Counted from the first letter of the stretch, positions 29,110 through 40,000 are shown. The stretch: 64,000 nucleotides of DNA from Paraniabella hibiscisoli (GCF_022512515.1 NZ_JAKWBK010000001.1:2728001-2792000), one strand, 5' to 3'. Numbers and translations are program-made. Notes: generated from the letters alone by a model not told the origin.

Positions 29110-29681
29110 CTATATGAGAAGGTTCGCTGTTGCCGAAATCACTAGGGTGTAACTTAAATGTTCTCTTAGCAGACGCATAGCCTTTGTCATATGCGCTTCC
29201 ACCATTTTTACCGAGATGCCCAGTTGGTCTGCCACTTCGCGATTGGTAAGGTTCCCCTGGCGGCGTAGTAAAAATACTTTTCGAGCTTGCTCAGGTAGCT
29301 GCTCAATATAATCGGCTAGCTGCAGTTCCAGCTCTTTATATTCAAGGGGATGGCCTGCGCCACGGCTACACCGGTGGCAGGCTCATCGTTGGCTGTCGCT
29401 ACCGCCGATACCTTCTTACGGCGGTATTCATCTATCACTTTATTTTTAAGCACACTGCGGCAAAACGCCACCGGGTTGTTTTGCAACTGGTCATTTTCAT
29501 ACAAGGCAACAAAGGCATCCTGCGCCAATTCTTCAGCCAATTCCCACTGGCAACCCTTGCGTTGTGCTATATTCACTAAGCTGAGAAAATGCTTTTCTAC
29601 AAAGCGGGTAAAGGCCGTAGTATCGCCCAGTTTCCATAATGCGAGCAAATGATCATCCTGTATGTCATAAGCGTAGGCCAT
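29110..29681 (-). CDS. ECF RNA polymerase sigma factor (frameshifted)
   Basis: A sigma-70 family ECF factor. The sigma-2 region (FTRFVEKHFLSLVNIAQRKG, then AEELAQDAFVALYE) lies in the first frame. After the G4 run 29346-29349 the other frame carries sigma-4: YIEQLPEQARKVFLLRRQGN and REVADQLGISVKMVEAHMTKA, ending at 29110. The joined length is ~190 residues, normal for the FecI-like factors of Bacteroidota. It is divergent from fecR-like 29778, with a ~96-base AT-rich gap. The pair should control the SusC/SusD genes that follow. Confidence 0.88.
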
Positions 29682-29777
29682 TACTCCAAAGTTAAATTAA
29701 AAATATTTTTATAAAAAAATTTTGAATTTGACATAGGGTACGCGTTCTTTTTTCGATATAGTAATAAAGGGCACGTA

Positions 29778-30758
29778 ATGGACCAGCAACGCCTCGCATA
29801 TTTATTGGAGCAACACCGGCTCAATCGGTTAACGCCGCCTGAGCAGCAGGAGTTGGATGCCTGGTATGATCAGCTGGACGATCCGGATGTGAAGCCATTG
29901 TATGAGGACGGCACACCGGAAGCCCAAAGGTATGCAGAAGAGCAGGCGAGGTTGGTTACAAATAGGGTGCAGGCAAAGCAACGAAAACCACTTTTCCAGC
30001 CATGGATGAAAGTTGCCGCTGCCATTGTAGGCCTGCTGGGTCTGGCATTGATCTCGTTGTTTATTTATAGAAACGCTTTTTCTTATGCAAAACAGCTGCC
30101 GGCAGTAGTACGCTATGAGGTAACCAACAGCCAGGTTATCGGTAGCAGGAATGTGGGCCTGCCCGACAGCTCGGTAGTGATACTACATGCTGGTAGCCAA
30201 TTACAGGTAGACACGGCTAGGTTTAATGTAAAGGGCAGGGAGGTGACGCTTACCGGCGAAGCCTATTTCGACATAGCACACAACCCCGGCAAACCCTTTG
30301 TGATAAAGGTGAACGACTTAAAGGTTACGGTGCTGGGTACGGCTTTCAACATAAAGCAGGCTGGCGATTCGGTGGCTGTTACCGTTACCAGGGGCCGTGT
30401 TAAGGTGGAGCGGGCGGGCAAAAGCCTGGGCGTTATTACCGCTAACCAACAAATTTCATTTACCGGTCACCGAGCAACGCAAGAAACAGTTGTGGCAGCA
30501 AACGCGGTAACCTGGACAAAGGATGGTTTAGACTTTAACGGTGAAACCTTCGGGCAGATTGCCGAAAGACTACAGGAGCGGTATGGTGTGGTGATCCAGT
30601 TTTCAAACGAAGCTATTAAAAACTGTAAGATAGGCGCCAGTGGCGCATTCAAAGGAACGGAAAGCCTGCAGGAAATACTTGATTTTATATGCCCTATTGT
30701 AAATGCGCATTACGAAACTACTAAGGGCGTTGTAATGATAACCGGGCAAGGATGCTGA
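29778..30758 (+). CDS. FecR-family anti-sigma regulator
   Basis: A 326-residue intact protein. There is an N-terminal cytoplasmic part with a helical anti-sigma region, one transmembrane helix at ~80-100 (VAAAIVGLLGLALISLFIY), and a periplasmic FecR domain: GLPDSSVVILHAGSQLQVD, REVTLTGEAYFDIAHNPGKPF and VTVLGTAFNIKQ. The C-terminal DUF4974 part (FNGETFGQIAERLQERYGV) resembles a secretin/TonB short N-terminal fold. It transmits the state of a TonB-dependent receptor (30854) to the sigma factor (29110-29681). Confidence 0.93.
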   Translation: MDQQRLAYLLEQHRLNRLTPPEQQELDAWYDQLDDPDVKPLYEDGTPEAQRYAEEQARLVTNRVQAKQRKPLFQPWMKVAAAIVGLLGLALISLFIYRNAFSYAKQLPAVVRYEVTNSQVIGSRNVGLPDSSVVILHAGSQLQVDTARFNVKGREVTLTGEAYFDIAHNPGKPFVIKVNDLKVTVLGTAFNIKQAGDSVAVTVTRGRVKVERAGKSLGVITANQQISFTGHRATQETVVAANAVTWTKDGLDFNGETFGQIAERLQERYGVVIQFSNEAIKNCKIGASGAFKGTESLQEILDFICPIVNAHYETTKGVVMITGQGC

Positions 30759-30780
30759 AACTGATATACCAATAACAATA

Positions 30781-30811
30781 AACCCCGCAGCCGGGAAGCA
30801 AGTCGGGGGTT
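30781..30811 (+). terminator. Hairpin between fecR and susC
   Basis: AACCCC (30781-30786) pairs with GGGGTT (30806-30811) around a G/C-rich loop. It lies between the anti-sigma gene and the receptor gene, where an attenuator or terminator is common in such loci. There is no T run. Confidence 0.35.
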
Positions 30812-30853
30812 GTAGCTTAAATAGATTACTCACAATTTAAACTCACGCAATTT

Positions 30854-33800
30854 ATGGATAAAATAGCCATAAGGCGATGGCGATGGGCATTTTATTTCTT
30901 TAGAGAAAATGGCCTGCAGCGGTTGCGACGGCTTGCCGTTACAACCAGCTTTTTGCTCTTTACTATTTTGGCGCTTTGCCAGCAGGATAAAGCGGTGAGC
31001 TTTGGTGCCGATAAAGAGTCCTTAACGCAGGCATTAAAGCGCCTGGCTAAAAGTGCTGATGTGCTGATAGGGTACCCTGCTGCTGAAACGGAAAAGGCGG
31101 GTAAGGTAAGTTTTCCTGCAGCGCAACGTACCCTCACCAAAACACTTGAGTTGTTGCTAAAAGGTACTGGTCTTTCCTTCAGATTTGTGGATGGGCGAGT
31201 GGTAATTTATAAACCAGTGCCAACGGGCACTTTACAAGAGCCCACGCAAAAACTCATAGATGTGAGTGGTAGAGTATTGGACGAAGCCGGCGGTGCTCTA
31301 CCCGGTATATCTATCTTATTACAAGGTACTGACAGAGGTGCCATTACCAACGGAAGCGGTTTTTTTAAATTGGACCAGGTGCCGGAAGGCGCAACAGTTG
31401 TTGCTCAGGGCGTTGGTTTTCCAGCACAAAGTTTTACTGTATTGGGCAATATGCTAATGCAGCTGAGCCGGACAGTATCTGATCTGGATGGCGTTCAGGT
31501 AATCGGATACGGAACAACCACCAGACGGCTCAACACGGGGTCCGTTGGCACCGTTAGGGCTGAAGAGATAGAACGGCAGCCCGTATCCAACCCCATAGCC
31601 GCATTGGCAGGCAGGGTTCCGGGACTTATTATAACACAGGCAAATGGTATGCCCGGATCAGGCTTTACGGTACAGATCAGGGGTCGAAATTCTATCCAAC
31701 AAGATGGCCCACCGTTGTACATAGTAGACGGAATCCCTTTGATGCTACCAATCCATCTACCGTCGTTGCTACCGGCCAGATAAATGTAAACAATCCGCTC
31801 AATACGATAAATCCTGGCGACATAGAAAGTATAGATGTACTGAAAGACGCGGACGCCACTTCCATTTATGGAAGCCGGGGCGCAAATGGTGTCATACTGA
31901 TCACCACGAAAAGAGGTTCTTCCGGCAGCCTAAATGTCGGTCTAAACATTTACAACGGCTGGGGTAAAGTAACGCGTACAATGCAGTTGCTTAGCCCTAC
32001 GCAGTACCGGGATTATCGGCGAGAGGCTTTAGCAAATGATGGGCTACCCCCTAGCTTAAGTAACGCGTTTGATTTGGTAGGGCTGGACACGACCATTGAG
32101 AATGACTGGTATAAAATACTGGCAGGAGAAACGGCTTCCAACAATAATGTTCAGCTAAGCTTAAGTGGAGGCAGTCAGAGAACGAATTTTTCAGCCGGTG
32201 CAAATTACTACCGGGAAAGCACGGTTTTTCCCGGCAATACGGATGCCAACCGAAAGGCGCTAAGTTTTTCCCTGAATCACGGTTCTCAAAACGGAAAATT
32301 CAACTTGCAATTCAAATCTGCATACTCGTTTAATAAAAGTAATTTGATAGGTGAAGATATTACTGCTGACTATCTTAAAGCTCCATATGGGTTTACCTTG
32401 ATTGATGACAAGGGTAAACTTGTTTGGGATGAGGCTACACTCCGGTATGGCAATCCGCTCGCCGGCACATTGCGCCCTTACGTAGGAGTAACAGATATGA
32501 TTAACACAAACCTGGGATTAACGTTTCGCCCTATAGAGTCCATCACGCTTATTCTAAATGGTGGTTACAACCTGCTTGATTACGATGAGGAGCTACAATC
32601 TCCTAGAGCATCACAGTCCCCAGAAGTAGCCACCCGCGGTATTGCTAGCTTCGGCCACAGCAAAACCAGAACCTGGAGCATTGAGCCGCAGGTTAAATAT
32701 GATACGCGAATTGCTACAGCCGGAAAAATAAGCCTGCTATTAGGTGGTAGCTGGCAGGAATCGGAACGGGCCAATGTGAGACTAAATGGCTCAAACTATA
32801 GTAGTGACGGACTGCTTGGTTCCATTACCGGCGCAGGTACGGTAACTGTTACAGATGATTATAGTTTGTACCGCTACAACGCAGGCTTCGCAAGGCTCTC
32901 CTTTAACTGGCATCAAACATACCTGCTCAATGCATCTGCAAGACGGGACGCCTCTTCACGCTTCGGTCCGGGCAACAGGTTTGCAAATTTTGGGTCGATT
33001 GCTGGTGGGTGGGTATTTTCTAATGCCAGGCTTGTAGCAGATCACGCAAAATGGCTAAGCTATGGAAAGCTTAGAGTTAGTTATGGCACCTCGGGTAACG
33101 ATGGTATTGGTAATTATGGATTCCTGGATACCTACACGCCGCAAACCAATATGTACCAGCAATCACTTAGCTTATTTCCTACGCGGCTATTTAATCCAAA
33201 CTACAGCTGGGAGCAGTTTAGGAAACTGGAAGCTGCCTTGGAAATGGGCTTTTAAAAGATCGGATCTATGTTTCGGTTGCGAGGTTTAAAAACCGCAGTG
33301 TAAACCAGTTGGTTTCATATACCCTACCGTCACAAACAGGGTTTCAACTGGTGCTGCAGAACTTTCCAGGAGTGGTGCAAAATACCGGGTGGGAAATTGA
33401 GTTAAAAACTGAAAACCTACGATCAAAAAATCTGATTTGGAGCACATCTCTAAATTTCACCGCTCCTAAGAACGCACTTATTAGTTTCCCAGGGCTTGAG
33501 TCTTCCAGCCAGGCGGCAACCTATAGAATCAATGAACCGCTATCTGTTTTTCTCGGTTACCAATTTCAGGGGGTAGATCCCGCAACGGGTATTTACAAAC
33601 TATGGGATAAGGATGGCAATGGCAGCTACACCATCAATGATTATATTGTCGTCGGTAATTTTGACCCTTCGTTTTATGGAGGTTTTCAAAATACCGTAAG
33701 GTTCAAAGGGGTTTCGCTTGACTTTCTCTTTCAATTTACTAAACAGTTAGGTAGACATCCGGTTTATGGAAATAGTAGCGCTTTAGGAGTTGGTGGCAAC

Positions 33801-34147
33801 CAGCCCAAAGAAGTTTTAGGTCATTGGCGCAAACCGGGCGATGTGACTCCCTACGCAAAACTAACATCGCAGGGCGGCAGCGAACTCTACAACATGTATT
33901 TTTTACAGCAAGTTCGTCCGCGGTACTAACCGACGCCTCCTTTATCCGATTAAAAAATCTCTCGCTATCGTACCAGCTTCCAAAGGATCTGCTACAGCAT
34001 GTGCACCTGCGGTCTGGCAACGTATACGTAGAGGCCCAAAACCTACTCACAATAACCAATTACGAAGGTCCCGACCCAGAAACACAATCACGATTTATTC
34101 TACCGCCTCTACGCGTGATAGCGGCTGGCATAAAAGTTCAATTCTAA
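30854..34147 (+). CDS. SusC/RagA-type TonB-dependent receptor with STN domain (three frameshifts)
   Basis: An outer-membrane TonB-dependent transporter. After the signal segment comes an STN domain ([20 protein letters not shown]), which lets it signal to FecR. A carboxypeptidase-regulatory-like domain follows ([20 protein letters not shown]), then the plug ([39 protein letters not shown]) and a long barrel to the end ([10 protein letters not shown]). Frame breaks are at T3 31738-31740, T4 33250-33253 and near 33905; the other frame reads [16 protein letters not shown] and [16 protein letters not shown] across them. The joined protein is ~1097 residues, normal for SusC. The ligand is unknown. 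Confidence 0.92.
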
Positions 34148-34163
34148 AAATATAGAAATCAAA

Positions 34164-35529
34164 ATGAGGAATATAGTATCCGTCGTTGTAGCAGTCCTGT
34201 TAACCCTTTGTTTTTCCTGCACAAAGTGGATAGATGTGGGTACACCGCCGCATTTAATTGTAAGCAGTAACGCTTTTAATAACGATGAAACAGCAATAGC
34301 AACACTCAACGGCTTATACAGCAAAATGAGCGCCAGCTCCGTCGGCATTTCGACGACTGCTGTGTCACTGGTGGGCGGACTGTCGGCAGACGAACTTTAC
34401 TATTTTACAGTAACAGACAGGGATGATTTTCGGTATAACCGGCTTACGCCTTCGTCTTTCGGCTTGGAAACATGGTTTTGGAACCAGGCTTACAACTTAA
34501 TCTATGGGGCCAACAGTTGCATCGAGGGCGCAGAGAAATCAACCGCGCTATCCCCGGCAATAAAAAACAGGGTGCTGGGTGAGGCAAAATTGGTACGCGC
34601 TTTCATCTATTTTAATTTAGTGAACCTTTTTGGTAGCGTACCGATGATAACCGGCACGGACTATGATTTCAACAGCAGACAGCCTCGCGCACCGGTTACT
34701 ACTGTCTGGGATTCCATCAAATCCGACCTGATAGCATCAAACAGCCTTCTTACCGATGAATACCCTAGCGCAGCCAGGGCAAGGCCTAACAGGGCTGCTG
34801 CAAGGGCTTTACTAAGCCGCGTATGCTTATACAACAAACAGTGGGCAGAAGCGGGCCGATGGGCTGATTCTGTAGTAGTCAACGCTAACTATTCATTACT
34901 CTCCGATCTTAACCAGGTGTTTCTGGCAGGGAGCAAGGAGGCCATCTGGCAGCTGGCACCTACGCAACCGAACATCAACACGTACGATGCAAATCTTATT
35001 CTTCCCGCATCTACAGCGAGCGCACCCACCTACCTGGTTACACCGCAACTAAATGCCAGCTTTGAAACAAATGACCGTAGAAAAACATCGTGGATCACCT
35101 CGCGCGTTTACCGTAGCGAAACTATTTTTTACCCGTTTAAGTACAAAGTTCGTAGTAATGCAACTATTACCGAGCACGAGATGATGGTCCGGTTGGCGGA
35201 GATGTACCTTATCCGTGCAGAGGCAAGGGCAGAAATGGAAAATTTATCTGGTGCGTTATCTGATCTTAACGCAATAAGAAACAGGGCCGGCTTAAATGTA
35301 TTAGGAGATATAAGTAAAACAGAAATTCTCTCACGTATTCAACAGGAAAGGCGTGTAGAACTCTCTTTGCGAGTGGGGACATCGATGGTTCGATCTGAAG
35401 CGAACCGGAAAAGCTGGTGAGATATTAGCGCCACTTAAGCCGAGTTGGAAGCCAACCGCGGTCCTTTACCCCATTCCATTAACCCAAATATTGAAAAATG
35501 TAAATCTCACACAAAATGAAGGCTATTAA
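34164..35529 (+). CDS. SusD/RagB-family surface lipoprotein (frameshifted end)
   Basis: The surface-exposed partner of the SusC-type receptor. The signal peptide ends in a lipobox (LTLCFSC, Cys ~19), followed by the SusD N-terminal helix region (NDETAIATLNGLYSKM), YFNLVNLFGSVPM, a TPR-like middle and a C-terminal domain (MVRLAEMYLIRAEARAEM, LNAIRNRAGL, IQQERRVEL). The frame is lost near 35355-35365; the other frame gives EWGHRWFDLKRTGKAGEI and YPIPLTQILKN to TAA 35529, the typical SusD end. It overlaps the next gene by 14 bases. Confidence 0.92.
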
Positions 35530-36901
35530 AAAGTTTAATGTTTGGCGGAAAGGCTGGATAATGGCGGTGGTTATGTGCAGTATTATCAAGGTCGTGGAGG
35601 CACAGGAAACACTGTCTCCTTTGCCCATAGGTGCGACGGTGCCGGACCTGACCATCGTTAATTTTTACAAGCAACCGGGAAAGAAAGTAAAACTTTCGGA
35701 GTATCGGGGCAAGCTGCTGTTGCTTGACTTTTGGGGTGTGTATTGTACAGCTTGTCTTGCTGGCATGGGGCATTTAGACTCTTTGCAAGCGCAATTTGGT
35801 GACCAACTAAAAGTCCTTTTAGTTACAAGTGATACAGCAGACCAGGTAGAAAAAATTTTCAACCGCCTTAAAATAAAAATACCCAACCTGGAGGTAGTTA
35901 CCGGTAATGATCAGCTTATAAAGCTTTTTCCACACGAAAGCCAGCCCCATCATGTTTGGATTAATACAGCTGGCACCTACATTTCCCCTGCACACCATCA
36001 AAGCGCATCAGCTAACAATATTAGAAAGGCGCTGAAAGGCGATTACTCTGCCATTGTTAAGAAAGCTGAATATGGCTATTTCAACAATGATCAAGCCTTA
36101 CTGGCTACTCCCTTTAACATCGTTGATTCATTATCTATTAGCTACTCGCTGTTACTGAAAGGAACATCAAACCTTACAATGGCAGGTGGATATAGGTTGC
36201 TGTACGGACCGAACGCGAGACTGCCTAACGGAATAAAACTTCTGAACATGTCCGCGTTGACCCTAATCCAATACTGTTTTAATGAGAGGCTGTACGGGTT
36301 TCCGGTAGGTATATTTGAGCTAAAGAGCAATGCAAGATTAAAAGTAGAGGTAGCGCGGCCTGATATACTCTTTCCTCCAGTGGATCAAGAACTAATTCCG
36401 CAGTGGAGGCAGGAGAACCTTTTCAGCTACGAGCTAAAAGCAGCCAATACCGGAAACGAAGAAATTAGTAAACGCATGGAGATGGACATCATGTCTGCTT
36501 TGCCCTATACAGTATCAATAGAGAATAGGCACACGAAATATCTAAGCTTAGAAAGAATTGGACCATTGGATTCTTTGTTGACTCGGGGCGGTAAATCGAA
36601 AACATTAATAAGCCAAGGTCGCCTATCAATTACCAATGATGGGATTCAATCTCTATTAAAGCAAATCTTATATAGCTTGGCAGATATTGAGCAGCTACCT
36701 TTTGTTAACAATTCCAATATTAATTTTCCGGTTGACATATCTATAACGATGGAGGCGCTTCAGGGGAGAAATGCAATAAATAAAGAGCTCACAAAATACG
36801 GGCTTGCAGTTAAAGAACGAGAGGGAGAAATTCCGATGCTAGTAATTGGAGATAAAAACAGGAGACCCCTCGATAGCGAAAGGCCTCCTAGTGCAAATTA
36901 A
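35516..36901 (+). CDS. TlpA-like thioredoxin-fold protein with DUF3738-like C-terminus
   Basis: An exported thiol-disulfide protein of 461 residues. The signal segment spans residues ~10-29, the AhpC/TlpA-like domain ~35-175 (ATVPDLTIVNFY, LLLLDFWGVYCTACLAGMG with the active-site C-T-A-C). A C-terminal part (~190-455) ends in GLAVKEREGEIPMLVIGDKN, reminiscent of DUF3738 proteins, which often follow SusCD or occur alone. It starts inside the SusD gene, hence translational coupling. A role in redox handling of exported peptides or in the uptake system is plausible but unproven. Confidence 0.7.
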   Translation: MKAIKKFNVWRKGWIMAVVMCSIIKVVEAQETLSPLPIGATVPDLTIVNFYKQPGKKVKLSEYRGKLLLLDFWGVYCTACLAGMGHLDSLQAQFGDQLKVLLVTSDTADQVEKIFNRLKIKIPNLEVVTGNDQLIKLFPHESQPHHVWINTAGTYISPAHHQSASANNIRKALKGDYSAIVKKAEYGYFNNDQALLATPFNIVDSLSISYSLLLKGTSNLTMAGGYRLLYGPNARLPNGIKLLNMSALTLIQYCFNERLYGFPVGIFELKSNARLKVEVARPDILFPPVDQELIPQWRQENLFSYELKAANTGNEEISKRMEMDIMSALPYTVSIENRHTKYLSLERIGPLDSLLTRGGKSKTLISQGRLSITNDGIQSLLKQILYSLADIEQLPFVNNSNINFPVDISITMEALQGRNAINKELTKYGLAVKEREGEIPMLVIGDKNRRPLDSERPPSAN

Positions 36902-37232
36902 TCCTGAGCAGTAGCACGCCTGCGAATGTCCTGAACAGGTTGGCTCAAATCCGGCTGATCAGGATTATTCTCATCATTCAGGATTTGTATATCGCAGCGA
37001 TAAGTGTTGTCGGCGCTGGGACAGGTAGGTGTAGTTTCCTCCTCGTAAAGACTGGGATCAGATAGCTCGCTTGGGTTACTGGCATCACCGGTAAAGTGAA
37101 ACCATTTAAGTACGGCTGTTGTTGTCTTGGTGGTCGCCGTGCTAGGCTCTGCTTTGCCAGCTTTTGGATTGCCAGCAAAAGAAACAACAGCGAGGCCCAT
37201 CATCAGGGCTGCGGAAAAGATTACTTTTTCAT
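36898..37232 (-). CDS. Small secreted protein, DUF6520-like (frameshifted signal peptide)
   Basis: The ATG at 37232 begins MKKVIFSAALMMGLAVVSFA, a signal peptide, if one base is added to the T5 run 37225-37229 (A run on the coding strand). The main frame then continues to 36898. The mature ~85 residues carry LKWFHFTGD, SDPSLYEE and two Cys (PTCPSADNTYRCDIQ), a layout seen in short exported proteins of Sphingobacteriales and Chitinophagales (DUF6520-like). It converges on the thioredoxin-like gene and overlaps its stop by 3 bases. The function is unknown. Confidence 0.6.
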
Positions 37233-37240
37233 AGGTTTAA

Positions 37241-37668
37241 ATGTTTGGGAGTTAAAAAATAAGTGAGTTTGGGTGCCATCCGCGCCATGCACGGAGTTTA
37301 GTTAAACAGAATGGGTTTCAATCAGGTAAATCCACAGTGGTGCAATCCCTGCACTGGTAGGTAACATGGTAGCAATAGGTATTTTAGGCGATGGATACAT
37401 TAGTTTGGAGTGCGCGGCTTGTATTTTAATATATTATTTGTTAAATTGTAAGCACCAAACAAAATGCTATGAAACCTTTACTTAAATTCTTTCGTCCAGA
37501 CGATCTTCCATAGGTTTATTCTATACTTTGCTTCTAATGTCTCTACTGGTGTGCCAACGAGGGCTAAGGTATAGACCGGCTTAAGCGACTTCCAAATCTT
37601 TTTCGTGAAACCTTAAAACCAGGGTGCAAACCTACCGTTTGATGGTGTGAAAGAAATTTCGTTAAGGA
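37241..37668. other. Gene-free stretch with possible decayed fragments
   Basis: No convincing gene. An ATG at 37465 opens MKPLLKFFRPDDLP only, with a hydrophobic stretch (LFYTLLLMSLLVC) in another frame behind it, which might be a decayed receptor or lipoprotein start. Short repeats of GTGCAATCCCTGCACTGG type are present near 37340. Nothing else is supportable. Confidence 0.4.
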
Positions 37669-37703
37669 AACAAACAGGTGCTCTTTGATGACACCTGCTT
37701 GTT
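37669..37703 (-). terminator. Hairpin terminator for a minus-strand peptide gene
   Basis: AACAAACAGGTG (37669-37680) pairs with CACCTGCTTGTT (37692-37703) with one mismatch, loop of 11 bases. On the minus strand it starts eight bases beyond the putative peptide stop at 37711. Confidence 0.5.
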
Positions 37704-37710
37704 GATACGG

Positions 37711-37840
37711 CTAACAGCAACTACTTGCCCTGGAGATGGTGTACACTGTCGGTTCTGTGGCTGAAGCAGCTAAATTTTTTACCTTTTTGAAGATACAAAT
37801 ACGTAGAGCGCACGCGCTTTAATTGATCTTGCTTTTTCAT
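37711..37840 (-). CDS. Putative small peptide, possible signalling or RiPP precursor (uncertain frame)
   Basis: The ATG at 37840 opens MKKQDQLKRVRSTYLYLQK and a 39-residue frame that ends at 37721. If one base is removed near the A5/G2 run (about 37783-37789), the reading becomes a Ser/Thr-rich tail ending in SRASSCC and stopping at 37711, directly before a hairpin terminator. A basic leader followed by a Ser/Thr tail and terminal Cys-Cys would suit a modified peptide. It lies head-to-head with the histidine kinase gene at 37987. Support is limited to layout. Confidence 0.3.
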
Positions 37841-37986
37841 GATTGATAGTTTTAATGTTACTAAGTCAACTGTTGAATATTTATTGAAAATAACAACTCA
37901 ATTCAGATAACCGATTTCCAATTCGTAAAACGTCCTTGAGATGGTGTGAAACGTTCGATACGATCCCTGGACACTAAGCCTTAGTT

Positions 37987-39030
37987 ATGTTTTCGTACAG
38001 TATACATCGATTTAAGATCGTCAGCCAGTGGATACTTCCGTCTATTTTTCTCATAATACTGTTTATCCAGGAAATGGGACTGCTATTCTACAGCGATTAT
38101 CCTCCAACAATCCGAGGATATTGCACTTATGCCTTGGAGGCTCTTACGTTCTTTGCGAATCTTGCATGGATAGCGCCGTTAGCATTCGATTCATCCCGAA
38201 AATTGCAATTTTTCAGCCGCATGTTAACGTTAGTTGTGGTGCATCACCTATTGCGCTGCTTTCTTGCTTTTCGACAGTCGGTTCATGAGGGTTTCTTAAG
38301 CTTTGTGTTCTCCGCCGACCGATTGGTTTTAACGGCCTGGCGTTTGGAGTATGTGCTGGGCATTACATTAGTTGTCGCCGCGTTGCACCATATAGGTCAA
38401 CGGGCGCTAGAGCGGAAGCAATTACAAATGGAGTTACTTGCAGCTAAAGCAGAAAGAAGTAGGGTGGAGAGCCTACTAGTTCAAATGCAGCTCAATCCTC
38501 ACACCCTTCACAACGCCTTAAGCTACCTGGAGGCTCAAAGCCGCAAATACGCGCCCCAAATGACCGAAGCCATAGTATTGATTTCTGAGGTGTTGGAACC
38601 CTTAATGATCAATACGCAAACGGTAGAGAAGGTGCCTGTAAGTAGATCGCTGTCACAAATTGACAACCTGATCGCCTTACAACGCCTGATACATAATAAT
38701 AGCCAAAGCCTTCGTGCAACAAGTAAGGTAGAGCTAGGAGACGATGAATTGTTACTGCCGCCATCGCTACTAATGCCGGTAATCGAAAATCTTTTCAAAT
38801 ATGGGAAGCTAAATGACCCTGAGTCTCCCGCAACTATCGATATCAAAATTGATTCAGGAACTCTACACCTAAATACGTGGAACCAAAAGAAGAGAAAGAC
38901 TTTTCCAGGAAATGGAATAGGCTTGGACAGCGTGCGGTATATACTCAACTACTATTATCCCGGGAAACATAGTTTAACCACCGTTGATAAGGATACGGAT
39001 TATACGGTTTCCCTTACCATTCAACTTTAG
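37987..39030 (+). CDS. Membrane histidine kinase, LytS/AlgZ-like (HisKA_7TM-like sensor)
   Basis: A 347-residue sensor kinase with four or five N-terminal membrane helices (residues ~15-150), a coiled coil (ERKQLQMELLAAKAERSR) and the His_kinase (PF06580-type) domain. The phospho-acceptor region reads QMQLNPHTLHNALSYL (family consensus QINPHFLFNxLN; the two Phe are replaced by Thr and His). The ATP-binding part has MPVIENLFKYG and GNGIGLDSVRYIL. It is separated by 3 bases from the LytTR regulator. The atypical H-box may alter activity but the acceptor His is present. Confidence 0.88.
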   Translation: MFSYSIHRFKIVSQWILPSIFLIILFIQEMGLLFYSDYPPTIRGYCTYALEALTFFANLAWIAPLAFDSSRKLQFFSRMLTLVVVHHLLRCFLAFRQSVHEGFLSFVFSADRLVLTAWRLEYVLGITLVVAALHHIGQRALERKQLQMELLAAKAERSRVESLLVQMQLNPHTLHNALSYLEAQSRKYAPQMTEAIVLISEVLEPLMINTQTVEKVPVSRSLSQIDNLIALQRLIHNNSQSLRATSKVELGDDELLLPPSLLMPVIENLFKYGKLNDPESPATIDIKIDSGTLHLNTWNQKKRKTFPGNGIGLDSVRYILNYYYPGKHSLTTVDKDTDYTVSLTIQL

Positions 39031-39033
39031 ATT

Positions 39034-39735
39034 ATGCGATGCTATATTATCGATGACCAGGAACATGCTATAGTAAACCTGTCACATCACATTGCCGCTA
39101 CACCTGGCTTGGAATTGGTGGGGAGTGACATGGATGCAGTTTCCGGTGTGAGGAAGATAGTGTCCGGGACGGTGCAGACGGACATTGTTTTCCTCGACAT
39201 AGACATGCCGGACATGGATGGGATAGAGGTGGCAGAGCGCGTAGGTGACCGTGCAGTCGTCATATTTGTTACGGCTCATGTTGACTATGCTTCAGATGCA
39301 ATCGATTTGGGCGCTGTAGGCTACCTCAGCAAGCCGGTCCGGTCAGATAAGTTTTTAAAGGCAATAGAGCGCGCTAGAAGGTGGCTAGGCAATAATGAAC
39401 TTAGTCACCGGAGGCCCGACTCTGTATTTGTTCGGTGCGACAGCAACCATAGTTACCAGGTGTTTCTGATGGATTTGATCTGGCTCAAAGCCAGCAATAA
39501 GTACGTGCTGCTTTACACCACAAATGCGAAGCCTTTGATGGTTAACAACACACTCAGTAACTTTGAAATGTTGTTGCCAGGTTCTGAGTTTGTTCGCATA
39601 CACAAATCTCATATCATCAACCTCAAATTCGTTTCCCGTATTGTTTTCAACCAGGTTATTCTATCAAATGATATTGTGCTCGATATTGGCCCAACTTATG
39701 CGAGTAGTTTGAGAAATAGATTAAACGAACTGTAG
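39034..39735 (+). CDS. LytTR-family response regulator
   Basis: A 233-residue two-domain regulator. The receiver domain (IIDDQEHA; phospho-acceptor in FLDIDMPDMDG; conserved Lys in GYLSKPV) is followed by a LytTR DNA-binding domain (VFVRCDSNHSYQVFLMDLIW, then FVRIHKSHIINLKFVSRI). Together with the upstream kinase it forms a complete two-component system. The nearest targets are the small-gene operon behind the terminator at 39831, the small peptide gene at 37711-37840 and perhaps the RiPP locus. Confidence 0.93.
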   Translation: MRCYIIDDQEHAIVNLSHHIAATPGLELVGSDMDAVSGVRKIVSGTVQTDIVFLDIDMPDMDGIEVAERVGDRAVVIFVTAHVDYASDAIDLGAVGYLSKPVRSDKFLKAIERARRWLGNNELSHRRPDSVFVRCDSNHSYQVFLMDLIWLKASNKYVLLYTTNAKPLMVNNTLSNFEMLLPGSEFVRIHKSHIINLKFVSRIVFNQVILSNDIVLDIGPTYASSLRNRLNEL

Positions 39736-39830
39736 ATGGAATAGGGCACTTATGAGCCTGAGAAATAAGATACCGAGTGGACAACAAACCTTAGCTTTGT
39801 TACTATACTTACTAACCCATTACAAAGGAT

Positions 39831-39859
39831 CGCCCGGCTTTTAAAATGCCGGGCGTTTT
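39831..39859. terminator. Intrinsic terminator after LytTR gene
   Basis: CGCCCGGC (39831-39838) pairs perfectly with GCCGGGCG (39848-39855) and is followed by TTTT. The loop is TTTTAAAAT, so it can work on both strands. Confidence 0.85.
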
Positions 39860-39877
39860 CGTTTATAGCCACATACA

Positions 39878-40000
39878 ATGCAACAGGGTGTTATAGGCTT
39901 GTGTTTCAAGTTCGCATTTAATAATCTCAAAACACCTGTCACCAAAGCGTCGCCTATATTGGCATACCGTTGGTTTAACACTACATGCTCTGTCCTATGA
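39878..40000 (+). CDS. Small ORF 1 of ATGA-coupled operon
   Basis: A 40-codon frame (MQQGVIGLCFKFAFNNLKTP, Lys/Thr/Ser-containing tail) between the terminator and the next gene. Its TGA overlaps the next ATG (ATGA at 39997-40000). Too short for ordinary gene finders. The only support is the overlap pattern, which is repeated at the next two junctions. No function is recognised. Confidence 0.4.
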   Translation: MQQGVIGLCFKFAFNNLKTPVTKASPILAYRWFNTTCSVL

